This document shows positions 1 to 8,175 of a DNA stretch of 64,000 bases, in pieces; positions within the stretch are counted from its first letter, which is position 1; every line of letters starts with the position of its first letter. The translations under genes were made by a program, and so were the position numbers. Under the pieces are notes generated by a model. The model worked only from the letters and a program-made list of their open reading frames with translations, was not told the origin of the DNA and did not search any database. This DNA comes from Labilithrix sp. (GTDB lineage Bacteria; Myxococcota_A; Polyangia; Polyangiales; Polyangiaceae): NCBI GenBank assembly GCA_019637105.1, contig JAHBWF010000013.1, positions 1 to 64,000 of the forward strand, read 5' to 3'.

Positions 1-254
1 CGGCGGTCTTCCCGTTCGCCGAGGAGCGCATCTACCGCGGGCTGCTCCAGGACATCCTCGTGCGCAAGTACGGCCGCGCCTACGGCGTCTTCGCCGCGTC
101 GATCGCCTTCGGCGTCGCGCACCTCGGCATCTACCAGGTCGCGCTGTACCAGACCGTGCTGCTCGGCGTCGGCTTCGGCGTCGCCTACGCCGAGGGCGGC
201 CTGCTCGCCGCGTTCATCGTCCACGCCACGTGGAACCTGCTCCAGCTCGCGTGA
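1..254 (+). CDS. CPBP family intramembrane metalloprotease, C-terminal part
   Basis: This is the 3' end of a gene that begins before the window; the open frame starts at base 3. The visible 83 residues begin with AVFPFAEERIYRGLLQDI, which contains the EExxxRG motif of CPBP (Abi, type II CAAX prenyl protease-like) proteins. Two further family hallmarks follow: a hydrophobic segment with FGVAH and a last segment with FIVHATWN, whose His residues are expected metal ligands or catalytic residues. The protein is therefore a multi-spanning membrane protease-like protein, of which only the last three helices are seen. CPBP proteins process prenylated or other membrane peptides in some systems and have immunity roles in others; nothing here indicates the substrate. 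It converges with the sigma-54 activator gene on the other strand. Confidence 0.8.
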   Translation, partial: AVFPFAEERIYRGLLQDILVRKYGRAYGVFAASIAFGVAHLGIYQVALYQTVLLGVGFGVAYAEGGLLAAFIVHATWNLLQLA

Positions 255-281
255 CGTCGACGGCGCGCCCTCGCGTCCCGA

Positions 282-320
282 GCTGGGCGGGTCGCTCGCG
301 CGCTGGGCGGGCCGCTCGCG

Positions 321-336
<16 letters not shown>
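282..336. repeat. 20-bp tandem repeat overlapping a gene 3' end
   Basis: Two adjacent 20-bp units, gctgggcgggtcgctcgcgc (282-301) and a copy with one change (302-321), are followed by a diverged partial third unit (322-336). The third unit contains the stop codon (321-323) and last codons of the minus-strand activator gene, so the repeats look like successive duplications of that gene's 3' end. Confidence 0.7.
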
Positions 337-1418
<1,082 letters not shown>

Positions 1419-1860
1419 GGGGGTCGATTTCTCCCTTATGAAGCCGAGGCCACGCGTCCCGCTCCCCGAGTCATTCCGCACGTGCCTCGCGCGCGAAAAG
1501 ACAACTCCAAAAGCGCTTCAACGATAATCCATGGAGCGCGACCTCGGTACTGAATGGTCGACTCCGGACGCACGATTATTCGTGAGATCCGTCACGCGGT
1601 CGCGGTGGTGTAGCGTACACGCAGCACTCGACGGAGCGCGGCGCGCGCTCTCCGCTCGAGAGTCGACGCGCGACCGACGTCGATGCGCGGCGCAGTACGA
1701 TCCGCGTGCGCCGGTGCAATGCGTAGTAAAATGGAGAACCTCCGTCGGTGGAGTCGTCGGTGATCCTCGTCGCGCCACGCTCGATCAGAACGGCCGCGCG
1801 CCGGGCGTCATCAGCCCCTACGACGCTCGTGGCCGAAACGGCGCTCGTGGTCGAGGGCTC
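1419..1860. other. Intergenic region, no convincing gene
   Basis: This gap lies between the activator start and the repeat array behind the DUF4388 gene. It is less G+C-rich at 1490-1620 than its surroundings, consistent with promoter DNA for the minus-strand activator. Open frames exist on the plus strand, but their translations are Arg/Ala-rich and read like shadows. I see no clear RNA gene or mobile element. Confidence 0.5.
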
Positions 1861-2037
1861 GCGCGACCGTTCACGCCGCCGCGATGCGCCGGCGATTCCG
1901 AATCTGCCGGCCGAGGATCGCGCGGCCGTTCACGCGCCGCGGTGCGCCAGAGATCCGAGAGCCGCCGGCCGAGGGGCTGCGCGACCGTTCACGCCGCCGC
2001 GGTGCGCCAGAGATTCGAGAGCTGCCGGCCGAGCGAC
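1861..2037. repeat. Three tandem 59-bp units overlapping the 3' end of the DUF4388 gene
   Basis: The units start at 1861, 1920 and 1979, each opening with GCGCG(A/G)CCGTTCACG and ending with a CTGCCGGCC-like block. The third unit carries the stop codon (1989-1991) and last codons of the minus-strand DUF4388 gene; the other two lie beyond the stop and keep the same TTCACG context. Units 2 and 3 are closest to each other; unit 1 is more diverged. Confidence 0.8.
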
Positions 2038-3293
2038 GTGAGGTAGCCCCAGCCGAGCCCCTTCGAGCACGCGCGATCGAGCGCGATCCACACGAACCGA
2101 CCGCTGCCGTGGCGATCGAGCTCCGTCGCGAACAGCACGTAGTCCGCCTCCGCGCTCATCAACCGGCGCGGTGAGAGCTCCGTCGCCGACGCGTCGGGGT
2201 CGGCGGAGCGAACGCCGCTCGCGAGCGTGAGCGCGCTCCCGCGCACACCGACGCGCGCGTGAAGGGACTCGGCCGAGATCGACGCGCGGCCGATCCCGAG
2301 CACGGGCTTCGATTCGTCGGTCACGACCACGCCGTGGATCTCGGGGCAACGCTCCAGGAACTCTCGGGTCGGGGCCGCGAGCGAAGCGTCGACGCGCTCC
2401 GACGTCCAGAGCTCCCCGGCCGGGGCCGGCGCGAAGGTCGTCGGCTCCGTCGACGACGGCAGGAGCGCGGTGAGCGACGTGACGACGGCGCCGACGGTGG
2501 TCTCGGCGGCCACCTGGCACCACAGCGATTGCCCCGACGGGAGCTGCACGCCCGCGAGCGTCGCGCCGGCGAGGCGGAGGGCGACGAGCTGCGCGCCGTC
2601 GAGCAGCGTCCGCGCCGCGACGGCGGCCGGGATGCGTGACGCCGCGCCCGGGCTCGGCGGCGACGACTCGACGAGCGCCGTCCCGTCGAGCCGCTCGATC
2701 CACTCGAGGCCGTCGAGCGAGGCCCGGATCTCTTCGAGCTCGGTACGGCGAACGGCGGCGGGGGGGACGAGGCGCACCCCGGTGACGCGCTCGGGGCGCG
2801 GTTCGCGGTCGGCGCCGTCCTCGCAGCCCTCGACGCCCGCCTCCTTCTCCGCCAGGCCGACCAGGATGTCGTCGAGCTCGAAGGTGAGTCGCGTGTCGTA
2901 CCCCTCGAACTGCGAGGGGCGCCTCAAGAAGAGCGTCTGCGCCGGTCCCGCGCTCCGAATGCTCCCCACGGCCATGTCGATCTGCCGGTGGAGCGCGTCG
3001 CGGACCTCGTCGAGCGAGGCCACGCCCCACGAGACGAGCGTCTCGCCGAGCGGACGCTTCTCGCGGCGGCAGGTCTCGAGGAGCTCGCGGTAGGTGTCGG
3101 CGTCGATGCGCGTGTGCTCGAGCAGGTGGCGCGTGAAGGCGAGAGGGCGAGACGCGTCGGTCGCCCAGGCGAGGCGACCGCGCTGAAAATAGACGTGGAC
3201 CTCGAGCTCTTCGGACGCGCAGACGAACTCTCCACTCGCGCGATCACGGACCAGCGCGATCATCGTCGAAAGCGGCTCGGGATCGAGGGGCAA
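1989..3293 (-). CDS. DUF4388 protein with roadblock-like C-terminal half
   Basis: The N-terminal 110 residues match a DUF4388 (PATAN-related) domain: SGEFVCASEELEVHVYFQRGRLAWATD is the typical strand pattern ending in a G-x-L-x-x-A motif, followed by a helical stretch. DUF4388 domains are common in delta-proteobacterial signalling and gliding proteins. The remaining 300 residues have two stretches of alternating strands and helices (near 200-270 and 310-430) that resemble roadblock/LC7 domains, a tentative reading. No membrane segment is seen. The start used here is a TTG; an ATG ten codons in (3263) is an alternative but would cut into the domain. The gene follows the roadblock gene on the same strand, 170 bp downstream with a hairpin between them, so it may share that transcript. 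Its 3' end is part of a tandem repeat. Confidence 0.65.
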   Translation of the reverse strand: MPLDPEPLSTMIALVRDRASGEFVCASEELEVHVYFQRGRLAWATDASRPLAFTRHLLEHTRIDADTYRELLETCRREKRPLGETLVSWGVASLDEVRDALHRQIDMAVGSIRSAGPAQTLFLRRPSQFEGYDTRLTFELDDILVGLAEKEAGVEGCEDGADREPRPERVTGVRLVPPAAVRRTELEEIRASLDGLEWIERLDGTALVESSPPSPGAASRIPAAVAARTLLDGAQLVALRLAGATLAGVQLPSGQSLWCQVAAETTVGAVVTSLTALLPSSTEPTTFAPAPAGELWTSERVDASLAAPTREFLERCPEIHGVVVTDESKPVLGIGRASISAESLHARVGVRGSALTLASGVRSADPDASATELSPRRLMSAEADYVLFATELDRHGSGRFVWIALDRACSKGLGWGYLTSLGRQLSNLWRTAAA

Positions 3294-3398
3294 GGGGAGA
3301 CTCTCGGGGCGAGGGACTCGATGGCGGGACGCCGAGTGGAGGGTGGAGAGCTACGCCGAAGGTATCACCGCGACGGAGGGGAACGGTGACGGACTCGA

Positions 3399-3453
3399 CC
3401 ACCTCGGCCCGGGCGCGTCTTCTCTTACGATGACGAGCCCGGGCGCGAGGTGG
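3399..3453. terminator. Strong hairpin between roadblock and DUF4388 genes
   Basis: CCACCTCGGCCCGGGC (3399-3414) pairs with 3437-3453, giving 16 base pairs with one bulged G and a 22-base loop. It lies 11 bp past the minus-strand roadblock gene. No T-run follows on the minus strand, so it could be an attenuating or stabilising structure rather than a complete intrinsic terminator. Confidence 0.5.
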
Positions 3454-3463
3454 CGGGCGCAGC

Positions 3464-3823
3464 TCAGAGCTGGAGCTCCTTCTCGACGTCGGCGACCAGG
3501 AGGCGCGCCATGGCGAGGTTCGCCCGCGAACGGTCGAGCGCCACGTAGAAGAAGACCGTGCTGCGCGCGCGGAGCGGGCGGATCAGGTGGTACTGCTTGC
3601 CGAGGGAGATGAGGATGTCCTCGATGCTGTCCTTGAGGTTCAGGCTCGCCATCGCCTTCCGCTTCGCGCGGACGACCTCGGTGTTGCCCGCGGCCGCGAC
3701 CTCGAGGTTGATGTTGCCTCCGCCCTCTTGCCCGAGGAGCATCCCGCTCTCGGAGTCGACGAGGCCGGCGCCCACGAAACCGTCGATCTGATTCAACTTG
3801 GTCAGCGCGTCTTTGACGTTCAT
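3464..3823 (-). CDS. Roadblock/LC7 domain protein (MglB-like)
   Basis: This single-domain protein of 119 residues fits the roadblock/LC7 family, whose members dimerise and act as GAPs or scaffolds for Ras-like GTPases (MglB for MglA in Myxococcus). The body has the expected order: an N-terminal helix (MNVKDALTKLNQIDGFVGAG), a strand pair with SESGMLLGQEGG, a central helix, then strands (LISLGKQYHLIRPL, STVFFYVALD) and a last helix (NLAMARLLVADVEKEL). The ATG at 3823 is preceded by AAAGGA at a good distance, and the domain begins at once, so the longer upstream frame is not used. It is divergent from two MglA-like GTPase genes 300 bp away, the classic partner type. The pairing is inferred from context. 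Confidence 0.85.
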   Translation of the reverse strand: MNVKDALTKLNQIDGFVGAGLVDSESGMLLGQEGGGNINLEVAAAGNTEVVRAKRKAMASLNLKDSIEDILISLGKQYHLIRPLRARSTVFFYVALDRSRANLAMARLLVADVEKELQL

Positions 3824-4089
3824 GTCGGTCCTTTTCGTAGAGTTCGAAGAGTGGAGGCGCAGCCGCGCGCCTCGCCCGCGTTTCGGTCCTTCGAAGGCCG
3901 TCCGCAGCGACCGCGGAGTTGCACCGCGCATGCCACGAGGGAAGCGTCCTAGTTCCGAAAGCGTCCGCGCCCGCGTGATCGAAACTCGGACACGACACGC
4001 ATCGAAACCAGACTCGTCGGATTTCAAGTCTGCACGGCGATACCCCACGAGTGGAGCGTCGGCTCGCTCGTTCGGCGCTCGGAGGCTCG

Positions 4090-4105
4090 TGGTACGAGCG
4101 TTGCT
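4090..4105 (+). promoter_or_regulatory. Candidate sigma-54 (-24/-12) promoter
   Basis: TGGTACGAGCGTTGCT matches the consensus TGGCACG-N4-TTGCW with one change (C to T), and the invariant GG and GC are separated by exactly 10 bp. A start about 11-12 bases downstream would leave only about 8 bases before the GTPase ATG at 4123, with TAGGA in between, so the leader would be very short. Confidence 0.5.
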
Positions 4106-4122
4106 CGTCGCTCCCGTAGGAC

Positions 4123-5367
4123 ATGGCGCACCTGAACGTCCGAGAAAGGACCGTCGCGATTCGAATCGCGTACGTCGGCGGGGAGCGCGCAGGCAAGCAG
4201 AGCACGTTCTCTCGGCTCCTCGAGGCCGACGGCGCGAGCGCCGAGAGCTTCGTCGACGACGGTGAGACGCTCGCGCTGAACGTGCGCGCCTCCACCAGCG
4301 CCGCGGCCCCCGACTGCGGGATGGTCATCCGGCTCTTCGGCCACCGCGGCGGCGTGCGCGAAATGACCGCCGGGCCGCTCCTCCGCGACGCCGACGGCGT
4401 GGTCGTGCTGGTCGACGCCGACCCGGCGGCGGCCGAGCGGAACCGCCGCTCCGTCCGCGCCGTGCGCGAGCTGCTCGGGGCGCGGCGCGTCCCGGTCGTC
4501 GTCCAGGTCAACAAGGTCGACATGGCCGCCGGCGACGCTTCGAGGGACATCGTCCACGAGCTCGGCGTCGACGCATGGCCGAACGTCCCCACCTCCGCAC
4601 GGAGCGGAGAGGGCGTCGAAGCAACCCTCAACCGAGTCGTGGATGACGTGATGCAAGCGATGACGCAACCGAAGCTCGAGGGCGAAGAGCACGAGACGAT
4701 GCGCCCCAAACCGGCCGATCCCAACCCGCTCCTGTCGGCGCTGCGACGGATCCTCGAGGCCACGGTCGAGGAACACGTCGGCAAGCTGGGCGAGCGCCTC
4801 GACGTCCGCCTCGAACAGCGCTTCGAGGCCCTCGGGAAGCACCTCGAAGAGACGCGGGAGCTGGTGGCCCGCAACATCGAGGACCTCGACGCGCTGAACG
4901 CGGGCACCGTCGCCTTCCGTCGTCAGGCGCTGTCGAACGACGCCGAGCTCCTGCGCGCGGCCCGTCACGCGCCCACCCGCGAAGACCTCGCCACCACCGT
5001 GGGCGCCCTCCGCGCCGAGATCACGCGCGCGAGCGACGCGGCGCTCGCCGCCGTGAAGGAGTCCGGCCACGTCGCGAAGGCGCACACCGAGCGCGCGGCG
5101 ACCGCCATCGTCAAGGACACGCGGCAGGTGACGACCGAGGGGCTGCTCGCTCCGCTCACCGCGCGGCTCGCCGAGCTCGAGCGACGCGTGGACGCGGTCG
5201 CCGAGATCACGCGCAAGCTGCCAGAGACGACGGCGCGGTCCGCGATGCTCGGTGAAGCGCTCACCCGAGACCTGCAGGCCGTCGACGCTCGCGCCGAACG
5301 GGTCGAGGTGCTCCTCGTCGAGCTCACGGAGGAGCTCAAGAAGTCGAAGAAGAGCTGGTTCGGCTGA
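4123..5367 (+). CDS. Small-GTPase-like protein with degenerate P-loop and long helical tail
   Basis: Residues 10-180 resemble an MglA/Ras-like G domain: a P-loop at 18-28 (VGGERAGKQST), a strand with VIRLFGHRGG in place of the switch II DxxGQ motif, VVVLVDAD, and an intact base-recognition motif NKVD (130-133). The P-loop residue after the invariant Lys25 is Gln26, where Ser/Thr normally binds magnesium, and switch II is not recognisable. It may therefore bind nucleotide poorly or not hydrolyse it. From about residue 200 to 414 the sequence is charged and helical with few helix breakers, suggesting a coiled coil or helical bundle; it ends KKSKKSWFG. Ten bases separate it from the next, canonical GTPase gene, so the two are almost certainly co-transcribed. 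A candidate sigma-54 promoter precedes it. No membrane segment is seen. Confidence 0.75.
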   Translation: MAHLNVRERTVAIRIAYVGGERAGKQSTFSRLLEADGASAESFVDDGETLALNVRASTSAAAPDCGMVIRLFGHRGGVREMTAGPLLRDADGVVVLVDADPAAAERNRRSVRAVRELLGARRVPVVVQVNKVDMAAGDASRDIVHELGVDAWPNVPTSARSGEGVEATLNRVVDDVMQAMTQPKLEGEEHETMRPKPADPNPLLSALRRILEATVEEHVGKLGERLDVRLEQRFEALGKHLEETRELVARNIEDLDALNAGTVAFRRQALSNDAELLRAARHAPTREDLATTVGALRAEITRASDAALAAVKESGHVAKAHTERAATAIVKDTRQVTTEGLLAPLTARLAELERRVDAVAEITRKLPETTARSAMLGEALTRDLQAVDARAERVEVLLVELTEELKKSKKSWFG

Positions 5368-5377
5368 GGCAGACGCC

Positions 5378-6133
5378 ATGGCGGTGTTCGACCCCCGTGA
5401 ACGTCGAATGTGCATCCGCATCGTCTACGACGGCGGTGCCGGGGCCGGAAAGACGACGAACCTCCACCAGCTCGCCCACCTCTTCGCGGCGCAGCGGACG
5501 GCGGACGTCTACTCGCCGAGAGAGATCGAGGGACGAACGCTCTACTTCGACTGGCTGCAGATCCGCGGCGGCCTGGTCGGCGGTTTTCCTCTCACGAGTC
5601 AGGTCGTCAGCGTCCCCGGGCAGGTCGTGCTCACGGAGCGCCGGCGCCACCTCCTCGCGAGCGCCGACGCCGTCGTCTACGTGGCCGAGAGCTCGCGCTC
5701 GGGCGTCGCGCGCGCGATCGAGGGGCTCGCGCTCCTCGACGAGCTCGCGCGGTCGCGCCCCGAGCCGCCGGTCCTGGTGGTGCAAGCCAACAAGCAAGAT
5801 CGCCCCGGCGCCCTCCGCGGTCCGGAGCTGCTCGAAGCCCTGGGTCACGAGGACGTCCCCTGCGTCGAGGCGATCGCGCGCGACGGCGTCGGCGTGGTGG
5901 AGACGATGGTCGCGACCGTGCGCGCCGTCGCGCAGAAGATGAGCGAACGACTCGAGCGCGAGGAGGTGTGCGTGCCGCTCGAGTGGATGGAGGACGCCGG
6001 GTCCGTGCTGCGCCGGCTCGAGCGGATCGAGATCGACCCCGAGTGGGCGGCGGAGATGGCGCTCGAGGAGGCGGCGTACTCGCTCCTGATCGACGAGGGC
6101 GCGCCTCCCGCTCCGACGGCGCGCGCGGACTGA
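5378..6133 (+). CDS. MglA-like small GTPase
   Basis: This protein of 251 residues has a clear MglA-type Ras-like domain. The P-loop is GGAGAGKTTNL (19-29), the switch region carries SVPGQVVLTERRRHLL, closely resembling the MglA switch II VPGQ, and VVYVAES and the NKQD base-recognition motif follow. MglA-family GTPases act in the cytoplasm as polarity switches, controlled by roadblock GAPs and exchange factors. The length exceeds the usual 195 residues; a C-terminal acidic helical extension of about 55 residues (near 195-251) is added. I chose ATG 5378, ten bases after the upstream stop; an earlier in-frame start would overlap the preceding gene. The neighbour upstream encodes a degenerate GTPase with a helical tail, so this may be the active half of a pair. 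Confidence 0.85.
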   Translation: MAVFDPRERRMCIRIVYDGGAGAGKTTNLHQLAHLFAAQRTADVYSPREIEGRTLYFDWLQIRGGLVGGFPLTSQVVSVPGQVVLTERRRHLLASADAVVYVAESSRSGVARAIEGLALLDELARSRPEPPVLVVQANKQDRPGALRGPELLEALGHEDVPCVEAIARDGVGVVETMVATVRAVAQKMSERLEREEVCVPLEWMEDAGSVLRRLERIEIDPEWAAEMALEEAAYSLLIDEGAPPAPTARAD

Positions 6134-6512
6134 TCCGCGCCGGGAGCGCCGCCCGCGTCACCGCGCCGTCGCGCGTCTCGAGGCCGCCCGCCGCGCGCAC
6201 GCGGGCTCCGCCCCGATCCGCCCGATACGCCGTCCTTCCGGGGAGTTGAGGCTCACGCCGCGCGCCGCGCGCGGCCGCTCCGCGAGGCGTCCTTCGGGGA
6301 TCCGAGGCGCGCGCCCGCACGCCGCGTTTGTCGGCTCGGGCGAGGCGGGTTAGTGTCGCGAGGCCATGGTTCGTCGGGGATCCGCGAGGCCCGCTTCGCC
6401 TGGGAGGGCCTCGCGACGGTCCGACAAAGCCGAACGTCGGGCTCGGGACACGTTCTTTTTTCTCATCTCCCGTGCCCGAGTCCTCGCGGACTCGGGACGC
6501 TAGAGGCGGCTC
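6134..6512. other. Intergenic region with diverged repeats and inverted repeats
   Basis: There is no supported gene here. A 21-22-bp element beginning CGTCCTTC and containing GGGGA occurs at 6231-6252 and 6288-6308, and part of it recurs near 6374. Nested inverted repeats follow: TTTGTCGG (6327-6334) with CCGACAAA (6421-6428), and GTCGCGAGGCC (6355-6365) with its exact complement (6407-6417). A 9-bp perfect hairpin, CCCGAGTCC with loop TCGC, occupies 6475-6496, just before the next gene. It could be a terminator for the GTPase operon or regulatory DNA for the oxidoreductase gene. Confidence 0.5.
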
Positions 6513-7199
6513 GTGTCGCGGCGCGCTCTCGTCCTCGGTGCCACGGGCCTCGTCGGAGGTCGCGCCGTCGCGCACCTCGTCGACTCGCCGGCGTACGAGC
6601 GCGTGACCTGCCTCGTTCGGCGCGCGACGCTCGCGACGAGCGACGTGCTGCGCGAGCGCGTCGTGGACTTCGCGAAGCTGACCGCCGACGACGTCGAGCC
6701 GGCGGACGATCTCTACTGCGCGATCGGCTCGACGATGAAGAAGGCCGGGAGCCGCGAGGCGTTTCGACGCGTGGACCTCGAGCTGCCGCTCCGCGTCGCC
6801 GAGCTCGCCGTCGCGGCGGGCGTGAAGCGGATCGCGCTGGTCTCGAGCGTCGGCGCCTCCGCCGAGGCGAAGAGCTTCTACCTGCGGACGAAGGGAGAGC
6901 TCGAGGACGCGCTGGCGGCGCTCCCGCTCACGGCGTTGCACGTCATGCGCCCGAGCCTCTTGCTCGGCGACCGCGAGGAGTCGCGCCCGGGCGAGGCGAT
7001 CGCGACCGTGCTCGCCCGCGCGGCGAACGGCCTCTTGGTCGGGGGCCTCCGGAGGTGGCGCGCGATCGACGTCGACGACGTCGGGCGCGCGATGGTCGCG
7101 GCGACGACGGGCCCCGATCCCGATCCGCCGCGACGGATCCACGAGCACGACGCGATCGTCGCGCTCTCGCGCGCGCTCCCGCCTCCGCGCGCGGTGTAA
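6513..7199 (+). CDS. NAD(P)-binding oxidoreductase, SDR/atypical (TIP30-like)
   Basis: This protein of 228 residues has an N-terminal Rossmann fold: ALVLGATGLVGGRAVAHL (residues 5-22) holds the GxxGxxG nucleotide-binding motif and is followed by an Arg pair (LVRR) that may favour NADPH. LYCAIGSTMKKAGS and RIALVSSVGAS correspond to the strands at the active site, and FYLRTKGELEDAL contains a YxxxK-like Tyr/Lys pair of the extended or atypical SDR families. The overall layout is that of HTATIP2/TIP30-type NAD(P)H-binding proteins, often annotated as oxidoreductases or epimerases with unknown substrate. The start is a GTG at 6513. It stands alone between a repeat-rich intergenic region and a small lipoprotein gene, so context gives no pathway. 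Confidence 0.75.
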   Translation: MSRRALVLGATGLVGGRAVAHLVDSPAYERVTCLVRRATLATSDVLRERVVDFAKLTADDVEPADDLYCAIGSTMKKAGSREAFRRVDLELPLRVAELAVAAGVKRIALVSSVGASAEAKSFYLRTKGELEDALAALPLTALHVMRPSLLLGDREESRPGEAIATVLARAANGLLVGGLRRWRAIDVDDVGRAMVAATTGPDPDPPRRIHEHDAIVALSRALPPPRAV

Positions 7200-7229
7200 G
7201 CCCGGCCGGGCGCCCGCGTTGGAGCGGGC

Positions 7230-7613
7230 ATGGTCCGCTCCTCCTTCGTCCTCGCGCTCGCCGCCCTCCACGTCGCCGGCTGCTGGGATGCGCCGCCGCC
7301 GCGCTCACCGGACCCGATCGCGTCGAGGCCGCTCGCCGTCGCGACCGACGCGTCCGCGCTCCGCCCGATGGCCGAGCGCGAGCGCGAGCGCCTCCGCGTG
7401 CTCATCGACCTCGCCGAGCAGCGCGAGCTCCGCGACGGCGGACCGCCGGCGCTGCGCGAGGCCAAGGAACGATCGCGCGAGCTCGATCGCATCGAGGCGC
7501 GCATCGACGAGGCGGCGCGGCTCGGCGCGTCGGACGACGAGCTCGACGCGATCCACGACGAGCTCCGGCGACTCTCGACCCGCCTGACGCTCCTCGCCGA
7601 CACGCTGCAGTGA
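7230..7613 (+). CDS. Small predicted lipoprotein with helical body
   Basis: The product has 127 residues. The first 18 form a signal peptide with a lipobox (LAALHVAGC), so the mature N-terminus would be lipidated Cys18, followed by a proline-rich spacer. The rest (about 45-127) is highly charged, Arg/Glu-rich and heptad-like (RERERLRVLIDLAEQREL), suggesting a coiled coil in the periplasm. GGAG precedes the ATG at a good distance. No family was recognised. It lies 30 bp downstream of the oxidoreductase gene on the same strand. Confidence 0.6.
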   Translation: MVRSSFVLALAALHVAGCWDAPPPRSPDPIASRPLAVATDASALRPMAERERERLRVLIDLAEQRELRDGGPPALREAKERSRELDRIEARIDEAARLGASDDELDAIHDELRRLSTRLTLLADTLQ

Positions 7614-7880
7614 CGGGCGCGCGGCGCGGCGCCGACACGTACCGTGACGTAGGCAAAGCGCCGACGGGGTCGAGGCCCCCGCTGACGGCGGCCGCCTGCG
7701 CTGGATCTTTTTTTCGCGCAGCGACGCGGACCAGGGGTGGGGCGTCGTCTCCGCCGCCGCCGGGCGCCGCGTTCTCCACAGGTCCGAGAGGTTTCGGGAG
7801 GTTGCCGGCGTCGGGACCGCACCGAATTGCGCAACCGCCTCCGCCGCTGCGCCGGCAGGCAACATGCATCACGAGCCCGC

Positions 7881-8060
7881 GTGAAGAAGCCGCCGCGCCG
7901 CCGCCGTAGCAAGAGGCTCGCAGGGCCCTGGATGCGCGTCCTCGCGCTCATGGCCGCCGAGGCGCGCTCCGACGGCGGAGCCGGCCTCCAGCTGCTGCTC
8001 AGCCACGCGAAGTTCAACGAGCGCCCGCACCTGTCGATCAACAAGCGCGAAGCCGCCTGA
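7881..8060 (+). CDS. Small basic hypothetical protein (59 residues)
   Basis: A GTG at 7881 opens a 59-residue frame starting MKKPPRRRRSKRLAGPW and ending LSHAKFNERPHLSINKREAA. The N-terminus is strongly basic. The C-terminal half is not the Arg/Ala-only translation typical of shadow frames in this DNA, which is the main reason to list it. A start at the internal ATG (7932) would leave 42 residues. No function or family was recognised. It is convergent with ppk1. Confidence 0.35.
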   Translation: MKKPPRRRRSKRLAGPWMRVLALMAAEARSDGGAGLQLLLSHAKFNERPHLSINKREAA

Positions 8061-8093
8061 GCCGCGCCGCCGCGACGTCCGCGCCGCCGGCGC

Positions 8094-8108
8094 GTCACGC
8101 AGCGTGAC
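8094..8108. terminator. Perfect 15-bp palindrome between convergent genes
   Basis: GTCACGCAGCGTGAC is a perfect 7-1-7 palindrome between the small plus-strand gene and the minus-strand ppk1 3' end. It may fold as a short hairpin or be a protein site; there is no T-run, so the terminator call is weak. Confidence 0.3.
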
Positions 8109-8175
8109 CGCGTCGGTCCTTCCAACGCGCGCGCGGTCCTCCGACACGCGCGCGCGGGACCGCGTCAGTCCTTCC
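8106..8175. repeat. 52-bp tandem duplication of the ppk1 3' end
   Basis: GACCGCGTCAGTCCTTCC (8158-8175) contains the ppk1 stop codon (8165-8167) and last codons. The same 18 bases with one change occur at 8106-8123, 52 bp further downstream of the gene. Two GGTCC(T)TCC-containing sub-units of about 21 bp lie between. Confidence 0.6.

Noticed and set aside
1531..2046. Long plus-strand open frame opposite the DUF4388 gene end
   Set aside because: The translation is Arg/Ser/Ala-rich with no sensible hydrophobic pattern, runs through the tandem repeats and lies opposite a well-supported gene.
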